Positions 1-6,187 of a DNA stretch of 6,531 bases are shown in pieces. Source of the DNA: an uncultured Clostridia bacterium (GTDB taxonomy: Bacteria; Bacillota_A; Clostridia; Christensenellales; Aristaeellaceae); contig CAMJTZ010000107.1 of the NCBI GenBank assembly GCA_946408865.1, positions 1 through 6,531 of the forward strand. Direction: 5' to 3'. A program made the position numbers and the translations under genes. The stretch's first letter is position 1. Each line of letters starts with the position of its first letter. The notes below the pieces were generated by a model. It was given only the letters and a program-made list of their open reading frames with translations, searched no databases and had not been told where the DNA came from.

Positions 1-434
1 ATGTCGCGGGCCTGAGCATGGGCGGATACGGCGCGATGCGCCTGGCGCTCACTTATCCGGAGCACTTTGCCGGCGCCGGCTCTTTCAGCGGCGCGGTGGA
101 CCTGGCGGGCGTGTATTACGAGCGCCACCGCACAGCGGAGATCGACCGGGTTTTCGGCGCGCAGACGGAAATCAGGGGAACGGAGTTCGATCTGTATACC
201 CTGATGGAAAAGAACGCTTCCGCCCCGCACAAGCCCTGGCTCTATCTCTCCTGCGGCACGAAGGACTTTCTCTTCGACCAGCACCGGGCTTTTGTTCCCG
301 CTCTGCGTAAAAACGGATGGGACGTCATGAGCCACGAGGAGCCGGACACTTTTCATGAGTGGGGATTCTGGGACGCGCAGATCCGGGACTTTATCGAGCT
401 GATTTTCGCCCGTGCCGGGGAAGACGGGGATTGA
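1..434 (+). CDS. Putative esterase, alpha/beta-hydrolase fold (5'-truncated)
   Basis: This is the C-terminal part of a serine esterase of the putative-esterase (esterase D / tributyrin esterase-like) family. The gene starts left of the window. The reading frame is open from base 3, and the codons before the first in-window ATG (18) encode V-A-G-L-S, which completes the nucleophile elbow G-L-S-M-G. That ATG is therefore not the start. The catalytic Ser codon is at 15-17, a likely acid Asp is in CGTKDFLFD (264-266), and the His is in TFHEWGFWD (354-356), so the triad is intact. About 144 residues are visible, which would be roughly the last half of a 250-280 residue enzyme. Proteins of this group hydrolyse carboxylic esters such as acyl or acetyl esters and S-formylglutathione-type substrates; the true substrate cannot be told here. 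The stop codon lies within the -35 element of the next promoter. No terminator is visible after it, so read-through into the riboswitch leader is possible. Confidence 0.9.
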   Translation, partial: VAGLSMGGYGAMRLALTYPEHFAGAGSFSGAVDLAGVYYERHRTAEIDRVFGAQTEIRGTEFDLYTLMEKNASAPHKPWLYLSCGTKDFLFDQHRAFVPALRKNGWDVMSHEEPDTFHEWGFWDAQIRDFIELIFARAGEDGD

Positions 435-459
435 CGAAAAGCGAAGAGGCCCCTATAAT
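431..459 (+). promoter_or_regulatory. Sigma-A type promoter of the ribU leader
   Basis: The -35 box TTGACG (431-436, five of six matches to consensus) and the -10 box TATAAT (454-459, perfect) are separated by exactly 17 nt. The expected start of transcription is near 466, about 23 nt before the FMN aptamer, which is the usual arrangement for a riboswitch leader. The -35 box contains the TGA stop codon (432-434) of the upstream esterase gene. The call rests on sequence match and position only. Confidence 0.85.
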
Positions 460-488
460 ATCACCGTACATTGCGTACCGCTTAAAGC

Positions 489-605
489 TTCTTCGGGGAT
501 GGGTGCAATTCCCTACCGGCGGTAAAGCCCGCGAACTGAGCGTGAAACCCTCAGCCGATCCGGTGTGATTCCGGGGCCGACAGTAAAGTCTGGATGAGAG
601 AAGAA
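489..605 (+). promoter_or_regulatory. FMN riboswitch aptamer (RFN element)
   Basis: This is a complete RFN aptamer, which senses flavin mononucleotide in the nascent mRNA. The closing helix P1 pairs TTCTTC (489-494) with GAAGAA (600-605). Conserved blocks appear in the expected order: CGGGGATGGGTGCAATTCCC, then ACCGGCGGTAAAGCCCGCG, then a variable arm closed by CTGAG (536-540) and CTCAG (550-554), then CCGGTGTGATTCCGGGG, then CCGACAGTAAAGTCTGGATG leading into P1. In known cases, FMN binding stabilises the aptamer and turns off flavin synthesis or uptake genes. Here it lies directly upstream of a riboflavin transporter subunit, which fits that role. Confidence 0.96.
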
Positions 606-702
606 CGGAAAAGAGTGAATACCGCGCGCGAGCGCGCTGCTCTCCGCCCCTCAAAGTGAAGCTGCTTTGAGGGGTGCGCGCATTTAAAGGAGGGTTTTAC
701 CT
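606..702 (+). promoter_or_regulatory. Riboswitch expression platform, probably translational
   Basis: The segment between aptamer and start codon holds a small hairpin (624-628 with 633-637), the pyrimidine stretch CTCTCC (640-645), a perfect 10-bp hairpin (647-656 with 665-674, 8-nt loop), and the Shine-Dalgarno AAAGGAGGG (686-694). No run of T follows the 10-bp hairpin, so it does not look like an intrinsic terminator. CTCTCC 640-645 can pair with GGAGGG 689-694 (six pairs, one G-U), closing over the hairpin and hiding the ribosome binding site. The same stretch (640-644) can instead pair with GAGAG 596-600 at the aptamer edge, where G600 is part of P1. The pairings are read from the sequence; the on/off assignment is inference. 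Confidence 0.55.
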
Positions 703-1257
703 ATGACCGCACGCGCAAAAAGCAACCTTTTCTCCACCGGCTCCCTGACCCGGATCGGGATCCTGGCCGCCGCCGGCGTCGCCCTGTCCATGATTGAGAT
801 CGTGATTCTTCCGGGCGCGCCGTTCTACAAGCTGGATCCCAGCGGCCTCGCTGTGATGCTGGCCGGCTTCGCCATGGGCTTTCCGGCCGGCGCCCTGACG
901 CTTCTGATCAAGGACATCGTCGGCCTCCTGGTGCATCCGGGCGGCGGCTGGGTCGGCCAGCTGGCGGATTTCATCGCTCTGTTTGCCTTCCTCGCGCCGG
1001 CCGCGCTGGTTTACAGCCGCCGGAAGAACCGCATCAGCGCCCTGATCGGCATGCTCATCGGCACGGCCGTGATGACCGGCGCCGCGGTTCTCGCGAACCT
1101 GTATGTGCTCTTCCCGGCCTTCGGGATTCCGGACGGCGGGAAATACATCGTTCCCTTCACAATTCCCTTCAACCTGATCAAAGGCGCGATCCTCACGGCG
1201 ATCACCTTCGTGATCTACAAGCCGCTCAGCCCGATCCTCCACGCGAAGATCCGGTAA
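703..1257 (+). CDS. ribU: Riboflavin ECF transporter substrate-binding subunit RibU
   Basis: This encodes a 184-residue integral membrane protein, the usual size for an S component of an energy-coupling factor transporter. S components bind the vitamin and dock onto a shared EcfA-EcfA'-EcfT module for ATP-driven uptake. Family marks are the small-residue helix AAAGVALS (22-29), which supplies the AxxxA-type contact to EcfT, YKLDPSG (42-48), the K70 region, GQLADF (85-90), ANLYVLFPAFGIP (131-143) and PFNLIKGAI (155-163). The last two closely resemble riboflavin-specific members. About six hydrophobic segments are visible. The start is set by AAAGGAGGG 8 nt upstream of ATG 703. The FMN riboswitch just before it independently supports riboflavin (and possibly FMN) as substrate. 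The EcfA/EcfT genes are not in the window; in this type of system they normally lie elsewhere and are shared. Expression should fall when FMN is plentiful. Confidence 0.94.
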   Translation: MTARAKSNLFSTGSLTRIGILAAAGVALSMIEIVILPGAPFYKLDPSGLAVMLAGFAMGFPAGALTLLIKDIVGLLVHPGGGWVGQLADFIALFAFLAPAALVYSRRKNRISALIGMLIGTAVMTGAAVLANLYVLFPAFGIPDGGKYIVPFTIPFNLIKGAILTAITFVIYKPLSPILHAKIR

Positions 1258-1277
1258 GCGGAAGAAAGAATACACAC

Positions 1278-1286
1278 GGAAAGGAA
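1278..1286 (+). promoter_or_regulatory. Ribosome binding site of rqcH
   Basis: The purine-rich GGAAAGGAA lies 10 nt before ATG 1297. It is weaker than the AAAGGAGGG of ribU. The ATG at 1287, immediately after it, is in another frame and leads to no gene. Confidence 0.6.
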
Positions 1287-1296
1287 ATGCTGCAGA

Positions 1297-3045
1297 ATGC
1301 CGATGGACGGACTGACGGCGGGGTTTATCGCCCGGGAACTTGACCGCACGCTGAAGGGCGGGCGGATCGACCGGATCACCCAGCCGGAGCGTGACGCGGT
1401 GGTGCTGGTGATCCGCGCGGAGAACGAGAATCACCGGCTGCTCCTGTGCGCCTCGCCGAACAACGCCCGCTGCCACCTGACCGGCAGCAGCTTTTCCAAT
1501 CCGCTGGAGCCCCCGTCCCTGTGCATGCTCATGCGCAAGCAGCTGACCGGCGCCCGGATTACGGAAATCCGCCAGCTCGGCGGGGACCGGATTATCCGCA
1601 TCGATATGGATGCGGTCAACGAACTGGGGGACCATGTGCTCCGGCGCATCATGCTGGAGATTATGGGCCGCCATTCCAACCTGATGCTCCTGGATGAAAA
1701 CGGGCGGATCCTCGAGGCCGCGCGCCATGTGAACGCGGAAATGAGCCGCGTGCGCCTGGTCCAGCCGGGTATGGACTACCAGCTCCCGCCGCCGCAGGAC
1801 AAGCTGGATCCGCTTTCCCTTTCGGAGGCGGAACTGCTTGCGAAGCTGCAGGCGCGGGAGGGCGTCAGCTTTTCCCGCGCGCTTTCCGATACGGTTTCCG
1901 GTCTCAGCCGCCAGAGCGCGGAGGAACTGGCCTTCCGGGTCGGCGGAAGCGGCGGGGAGTGGCCGGCGGACCTGCCGGACGCCTGCCGCCGCCTGGCGGA
2001 CTTCTGCCGCCGCCTGCCGGAAATGGCGTCCCCCTGCGTGCTGCGCGGGGAGGACGGGGAGGCCCTGGACGTTTTCCCCTTTGTCTTCCTCAGCCGGGAT
2101 ACCCGCCTGCAGGAACCCTGCAAAACCCTGAGCCGCGCGCTTGACCTGTATTACTCCGGCCGGGACGCGAAGGACCGCCTGAACCAGAAAAGCGCCTCCA
2201 TGATCCATACGCTGAAAGGGCAGATCGACCGCTGTACGCGCAAGCTCGCCCTGCAGGAGGAGGAACTCGCCTCCGCGGAAAAGATGGAAGAATACCGCCG
2301 GATGGGCGAGGCGATCCATGCCAATCTCTATCAGCTGAAAAAAGGCATGACGGAGGCTGTGCTTCCGGACTGGAGCGATCCGGAGGGCGGCACGGTTACC
2401 GTGCCCCTTGACAACCGGCTTACCCCGGTCCAGAACGCCCAGAAATACTTCAAAAAATACCAGAAAGCCCGTTCCGCCCGGGAAACCGCGGCGGTCCAGC
2501 GGGACAAAACGCTGGAGGAGCTGGACTATCTGGAGAACATGCTGATGGACGCGGAAAACTGCGCCGGGGAGAGCGAACTGGAGGAAATCCGGCAGGAGCT
2601 TGTCCGCACCGGCTACATGCGGAAGGTCACCAGCCGCCGCCAGCAGCGCCAGCTGCCGAAGAGCACCCCCATGCGCTTTGTTTCCGCCGACGGGATCGAG
2701 ATTGCGGTGGGCCGCAATTCCCTGCAGAACGACCGCCTGACCCAGGCCGCCGGGGCGAATGAAACCTGGCTCCACGCCAAGGAACTGCCCGGCAGCCATG
2801 TAATCATCCGCGCCGAGGGGGAGATTCCCCGGAAGACCATGCAGCAGGCGGCGCTCCTGGCTGCCTGGTTCAGCAAGGGAAAGAACAGTTCCACCGTTCC
2901 CGTGGATTATACCCTGCGCAAGTATGTGAAAAAACCTTCCGGGGCAGCGCCGGGGAAGGTGATTTATACGCATCAGAAAACGGTGTATGTGACTGCAGAG
3001 GAACAGGAAATCCGTTCCATCCGGGAGATTACGGATCCGTCATGA
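1297..3045 (+). CDS. rqcH: RqcH / NFACT family ribosome quality control protein
   Basis: This is a full-length 582-residue NFACT protein, the bacterial relative of eukaryotic Rqc2/NEMF (older name: fibronectin-binding protein A). Characterised members bind obstructed 50S subunits carrying peptidyl-tRNA, recruit tRNA-Ala and add C-terminal alanine tails that mark the stalled peptide for degradation. The NFACT-N domain spans about 1-170. It carries the D97-R98 pair (GGDRIIRI), known to be needed for tailing in the Bacillus subtilis protein, and the EIMGRHSN motif (121-128). A helix-hairpin-helix-like part follows (about 175-220), then two charged helices with coiled-coil character (about 290-350 and 375-445), then the NFACT-R domain (about 460-570) with WLHAKELPGSH (491-501) and KYVKKPSGAAPGKV (542-555). 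The start is chosen because GGAAAGGAA (1278-1286) precedes it and numbering then matches the family. It lies 39 nt after ribU with no terminator or promoter seen, so co-transcription is likely. The last 17 bp overlap the end of the convergent MATE gene. Confidence 0.96.
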   Translation: MPMDGLTAGFIARELDRTLKGGRIDRITQPERDAVVLVIRAENENHRLLLCASPNNARCHLTGSSFSNPLEPPSLCMLMRKQLTGARITEIRQLGGDRIIRIDMDAVNELGDHVLRRIMLEIMGRHSNLMLLDENGRILEAARHVNAEMSRVRLVQPGMDYQLPPPQDKLDPLSLSEAELLAKLQAREGVSFSRALSDTVSGLSRQSAEELAFRVGGSGGEWPADLPDACRRLADFCRRLPEMASPCVLRGEDGEALDVFPFVFLSRDTRLQEPCKTLSRALDLYYSGRDAKDRLNQKSASMIHTLKGQIDRCTRKLALQEEELASAEKMEEYRRMGEAIHANLYQLKKGMTEAVLPDWSDPEGGTVTVPLDNRLTPVQNAQKYFKKYQKARSARETAAVQRDKTLEELDYLENMLMDAENCAGESELEEIRQELVRTGYMRKVTSRRQQRQLPKSTPMRFVSADGIEIAVGRNSLQNDRLTQAAGANETWLHAKELPGSHVIIRAEGEIPRKTMQQAALLAAWFSKGKNSSTVPVDYTLRKYVKKPSGAAPGKVIYTHQKTVYVTAEEQEIRSIREITDPS

Positions 3046-4417
3046 CCTTTTGCTTCCGGCTTTCCCGCGGCCGCCAGCGGCCGGAGAGCAGGAACGAGAA
3101 ACCGACGACGAACGGAATCGTGCCGGAGATCGCATTGCCGTACCAGAATCCGGAGATTCCCCATCCCAGGGTGACGCCCAGCAGCAGGGACAGGCCGATC
3201 CGGCAGGCGACGCCGTCCAGCAGGGCGACGGCCAGGTTCATCCGGGAATTGCCGCTGCCGTTGATCAGCGCGAAGGCCGGCGGCCGCAGCGTGCAGCCCA
3301 GATACTGGATCATCGCCACCGTAATGTATTCGCTGAGCACCGTCTGCAGCACGGCGGGATCCTGCGTGAAAATACCGAACAGCCATTCCGGCTTCACCAG
3401 CGTAATCAGGGCGAAAACCGCCGACGGAATGGCAACAATCCAGAGCGCGTGGAAGAACACCTTCGGAACGCGCTCTGTTTTTTTCGCGCCCAGCGCCTGG
3501 GAAATCATCGCGCCGCCGGCCGCGGAGATCGCCTGGGAAACGATGCTGATCATGTTTTCCAGTTTCCGCGCAATGCCGGTTACGGCGATGTAGACCTCGC
3601 CGTATTTGTTGATGTAGGAGTTGACAAACAGCATCGAGAAGGTGATTGCCGCGGACTGGATCACCATCGGGATGCCGAGGGACAGCAGCGGCCGGATCAC
3701 GCTGCGGGAAATCCGGAAATGGGAGGGTTTGAAGTCAAAATGAATCTGTTCCCGGTGGCGGTAGAGCAGCGTCAGCGCGAAGAGGAAGCTGACCGCCTGG
3801 CCGATCACCGTCGCCAGGGCGGCGCCCTGCGGGCCCATGCCCATCGGGCCGACGAACAGCAGGTCGAGGATCACGTTCAGGATGGACGCGATCGCGATAA
3901 AGATGAACGGATGCTTTGAATCGCCCATGCCGCGCAGGATCGCGGAGACGAGGTTGTAGCCGTAGATGAAGACCGTTCCCCAGATGCAGGTGATGGAGTA
4001 CTGCCGGGTGTATTCCCAGATGGAGTCCGGCGTGTTCAGCCAGGCCATGATATCCTGGAAGGTGAACAGGAAAAGCACCATGATCAGCACCGCCAGGGAC
4101 ATCAGCAGCGTGAACAGCGTGCTGACCATTTCGCCGATCCGGTCGTTCCGTTTTTCCCCGACGTAGCGGGAGATCAGGATCTGCCCGGCGTTGGAGAAGC
4201 CCATCGCGATGAATGTGATCAGCATCATCATCTCCCCGCCGACGGAAACGGCGGAAAGGCCTGCTGTGCCGACCATCTGGCCGACGACGATCATGTCCAC
4301 CATATTGTAGACCATCTGCAGCAGGCCGGAAAGGAAAAGGGGCATCGCGAAGCGGAGCATGGTTTTCGGTACGCTGCCGGTGGTCAGATCCCGGATCAGT
4401 TCGTTGTTCTTTGCCAT
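3029..4417 (-). CDS. MATE family multidrug/cation antiporter
   Basis: This encodes a 462-residue polytopic membrane protein of the MATE family (NorM/MepA/DinF-like), which exports organic cations, drugs or metabolites in exchange for Na+ or H+. About 12 hydrophobic segments fall into two homologous halves. The first half has the loop RGMGDSKHPF (162-171) followed by LNVILDLLFVGPMGMG (180-195). The second half has the matching INGSGNSRMN (385-394) and LLDGVACRIG (399-408). The N-terminal PLFLSGLLQMVYNMVDMIVVG (26-46) is typical of the MepA-like branch. Length is normal. ATG 4417 is the only reasonable start: an in-frame TGA lies just upstream, and a GGGGAG ribosome site (4430-4435) sits 12 nt away, slightly far. 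The substrate cannot be inferred. It has its own promoter at 4479-4507. Its 3' end runs 17 bp into the opposing rqcH gene. No regulator gene is adjacent. Confidence 0.93.
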   Translation of the reverse strand: MAKNNELIRDLTTGSVPKTMLRFAMPLFLSGLLQMVYNMVDMIVVGQMVGTAGLSAVSVGGEMMMLITFIAMGFSNAGQILISRYVGEKRNDRIGEMVSTLFTLLMSLAVLIMVLFLFTFQDIMAWLNTPDSIWEYTRQYSITCIWGTVFIYGYNLVSAILRGMGDSKHPFIFIAIASILNVILDLLFVGPMGMGPQGAALATVIGQAVSFLFALTLLYRHREQIHFDFKPSHFRISRSVIRPLLSLGIPMVIQSAAITFSMLFVNSYINKYGEVYIAVTGIARKLENMISIVSQAISAAGGAMISQALGAKKTERVPKVFFHALWIVAIPSAVFALITLVKPEWLFGIFTQDPAVLQTVLSEYITVAMIQYLGCTLRPPAFALINGSGNSRMNLAVALLDGVACRIGLSLLLGVTLGWGISGFWYGNAISGTIPFVVGFSFLLSGRWRPRESRKQKVMTDP

Positions 4418-4458
4418 GGTTCCGCGTCGCTCCCCTGCAGTTCAAAAAGATGTACGGA

Positions 4459-4498
4459 CAAAAAGAAGGCCCGGGCCTATTGTACGGCCCGGAGCCTT
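4459..4498 (-). terminator. Intrinsic terminator of the kinase operon
   Basis: A stable stem pairs CCGGGCC (4471-4477) with GGCCCGG (4486-4492) over an 8-nt loop. It is extended by GGC (4468-4470) with GCC (4494-4496) around one bulged base (A4493), and by two A-T pairs. On the minus strand it is followed by TTCTTTTTG (4467-4459), a good U-tract. It lies 23 nt after the kinase stop codon. The other strand carries TTTTCT after the stem, so it could act in both directions, but no plus-strand gene ends here. Confidence 0.87.
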
Positions 4499-4507
4499 TT
4501 CTGTCAA
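4479..4507 (-). promoter_or_regulatory. Sigma-A type promoter of the MATE gene, nested in a terminator
   Basis: On the minus strand a perfect -35 box TTGACA (4507-4502) and a five-of-six -10 box TACAAT (4484-4479) are separated by exactly 17 nt. Transcription should start near 4472, giving a leader of about 55 nt before the MATE ATG at 4417. The -35 box begins 14 nt past the stop codon of the upstream kinase gene, and the -10 box lies in the loop of that gene's terminator hairpin. The call is from sequence match and placement. Confidence 0.8.
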
Positions 4508-4520
4508 CCGCGGCAGGGGA

Positions 4521-6170
4521 TCATTCGTCGTGATCGAAGGTGCATCCGCCGATGAATTCACGCAGCAGGGACAGCGGCGGAATCTCGTCCAGCAGGCCCT
4601 CGTCCACGTCCGGCAGGTAGTTCAGCGCCTTGATCAGCCGGCGGGCAAGCAGATAGTTCGGGGAATCCGGCGGCACCTCCTTCAGCATGTCGTAGGCGTA
4701 GAGCTTCAGGATCGGAAGCTCGTAATGCAGCGCCGTGTTGAACATGCTGTCCGCGTTCTCCTGGTAGGCGAAGATGTATTTTTCCTCACCCCGCCGCACG
4801 CGGGGCCACAGGGCGAGCGTCTCTTCCGGCAGAAAGCCCCGGAACTGCTTGTCCCGCACGATGCGGCGCAGCAGGCGCACGTCTGTCGTGCGGATCCGGT
4901 TGTGGTCGTCGAGATTCAGGCAGGTCAGCGCGCTGGCGAAGATGCGGTAGATTTCGTCCGCCGGCAGCTGGTCGACAATCTTCGGGTTCAGGCCGTGGAT
5001 GCCCTCGAGGATGATGATTTCTCCGGGCTCGAGCTTTGTTGGCGGCGTCAGCCAGTCCTTCTCGCCGCTTTCGAAATCATATCCCGGTATGAACACTTCC
5101 TCGCCGTTGAGCAGACCCGAGATGGTGTCGGCCAGGAGCTTGATGTCCAGCGCCTCGATCGTCTCGAAATCGCGCGTGCCGTCGAGCTGCACGGGCAGTT
5201 CCTCCCGGTTGATGAAGAAGTCGTCCATCGATATCCGCCGTGAAGGATGGCCGTACATCTGCAGGTGCACGGAAAGCCGGGCAGCAAAGGTTGTCTTGCC
5301 GCTGGCGGAGGGGCCGGCGACCAGGGCAATATGCTTGTTCTGCTCGTGAATTTTCTTCGCAATCTCATCGATGGCGGTTTCATGCAGCGCCTCGTTCACG
5401 CGGATGAAGTTGCGCAGGCGGTTTTCCTCGATCATGCGGCTCACGTCGCTGACGTTCGTCACGCCGAGGACCTCGCACCAGCGGGCGCTCTGCTGGAACA
5501 CTTCCAGGTGCTTCGGACGGTAGATGTAGGGCGCCGCGTGGTCAAAGTCAGACCCTGCCGGCAGCTGCAGCACGAATCCGCCGCGCAGCTCGAACAGCGT
5601 GAAAACCGGAACATATCCGGTGGAAACCGTCATCGCGCCGTAGAAGTATTCCCACATCCCGTCGATGGAGTACATCGTGAAGGTTGGTACGGGGCGGCGC
5701 TTCAGCAGCTCCACCTTGTCCGGCTGCTTCTCCTCGCTGAAATAGCGGATGGCGTCTTCCCTTGTCCACTGTTTCCGGGTGAAGACCAGGTCCAGGTCCA
5801 CAATCCGGTGCATTTCGTTTTCGATCCGCACGATGTCCTGCCGGTGCAGTTCGATGCCCGGCAGGCGGACGAACACGCCGTAGCCGACGGAATATTCAAT
5901 CCGCACCTGCTGGTAGGGGTAAAGGTGCCGCAGCGCGAGCAGCATCACAAAACGGAGGGAACGCTCGTAAATGCGGCGTCCTTCCTCGTGTTCCAGCGTC
6001 AGGGGCGTCAGCGCGCAGTCCCGGCGCAGCGGATCGTTCAGCTCGATGACGACGCCGCCGGACAGCGCGGCCAGCGTGCCCCGCGGAAAAGCGTCCAGCG
6101 CCTTCAGGCAGTTCCGGACGGTGGTTCCTTCCGGGAATTCTTTCTGGTTGTTCATGGAACGGATAATCAT
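4521..6170 (-). CDS. Uridine-kinase-like nucleoside kinase with ThrRS-like N-terminal domains
   Basis: This is a 549-residue, two-part cytosolic protein. The C-terminal half (about 278-490) is a P-loop kinase of the uridine kinase / phosphoribulokinase family: Walker A GPSASGKT (286-293), SMDDFF (314-319) with the catalytic/substrate Asp, the motif PGYDF (362-366), the Walker-B-like IILEGIHGL (386-394), and an Arg-rich phosphate-binding region TTDVRLLRRIVRD (428-440). Such kinases phosphorylate uridine or cytidine, or related substrates. The N-terminal half resembles threonyl-tRNA synthetase: a TGS-like domain (about 1-62), then an editing-like domain (about 63-205). In the latter, FTRKQWTREDAIRYF (130-144) and STGYVPVFTLFELRGG (183-198) line up with ThrRS. 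The ThrRS metal and catalytic positions are all replaced (R70, F74, F176, M180). This domain arrangement occurs in other Bacillota and Thermotogae, usually annotated nucleoside kinase; its exact substrate is not established. ATG 6170 is supported by AAGGAGGA ending 6 nt upstream. It follows the zinc-ribbon gene by 17 nt. Confidence 0.92.
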   Translation of the reverse strand: MIIRSMNNQKEFPEGTTVRNCLKALDAFPRGTLAALSGGVVIELNDPLRRDCALTPLTLEHEEGRRIYERSLRFVMLLALRHLYPYQQVRIEYSVGYGVFVRLPGIELHRQDIVRIENEMHRIVDLDLVFTRKQWTREDAIRYFSEEKQPDKVELLKRRPVPTFTMYSIDGMWEYFYGAMTVSTGYVPVFTLFELRGGFVLQLPAGSDFDHAAPYIYRPKHLEVFQQSARWCEVLGVTNVSDVSRMIEENRLRNFIRVNEALHETAIDEIAKKIHEQNKHIALVAGPSASGKTTFAARLSVHLQMYGHPSRRISMDDFFINREELPVQLDGTRDFETIEALDIKLLADTISGLLNGEEVFIPGYDFESGEKDWLTPPTKLEPGEIIILEGIHGLNPKIVDQLPADEIYRIFASALTCLNLDDHNRIRTTDVRLLRRIVRDKQFRGFLPEETLALWPRVRRGEEKYIFAYQENADSMFNTALHYELPILKLYAYDMLKEVPPDSPNYLLARRLIKALNYLPDVDEGLLDEIPPLSLLREFIGGCTFDHDE

Positions 6171-6176
6171 GACGCG

Positions 6177-6184
6177 TCCTCCTT
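6177..6184 (-). promoter_or_regulatory. Ribosome binding site deciding the kinase start
   Basis: AAGGAGGA on the minus strand, 6 nt before ATG 6170, selects this start over the in-frame ATG five codons later (6155). It sits inside the 17-nt gap after the upstream gene's stop codon, which favours translation of both genes from one mRNA. Confidence 0.8.
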
Positions 6185-6187
6185 CGG

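Noticed and set aside
624..637. Alternating GCGCGC tracts at 624-637 and 676-681 as a repeat element
   Set aside because: They are short and self-complementary, and are explained as local hairpin pairing in the leader. No further copies were seen in the window.
647..674. The perfect 10-bp hairpin in the ribU leader as an intrinsic terminator
   Set aside because: It is followed by TGCGCGCATTTAAAGG, with no run of T at the stem base; a structural spacer in a translational switch fits better. Rho-independent termination here cannot be fully excluded.
697..2973. A 758-codon open frame on the minus strand, antisense to ribU and rqcH
   Set aside because: It covers two well-recognised genes on the other strand, its translation is rich in His/Gln/Arg/Gly/Ala without domain character, and it has no ribosome site. 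Long antisense frames are expected opposite GC-rich codons.
3069..3082. GGCCG-CCAG-CGGCC inverted repeat just after rqcH as its terminator
   Set aside because: It is a short stem within MATE coding sequence and is followed by GGAGAG rather than T residues.
3050..3919. A 289-codon plus-strand open frame opposite the MATE gene
   Set aside because: The translation is a charged low-complexity string (many Arg, Gln, Asp, Gly), while the opposite strand encodes a clear MATE transporter.
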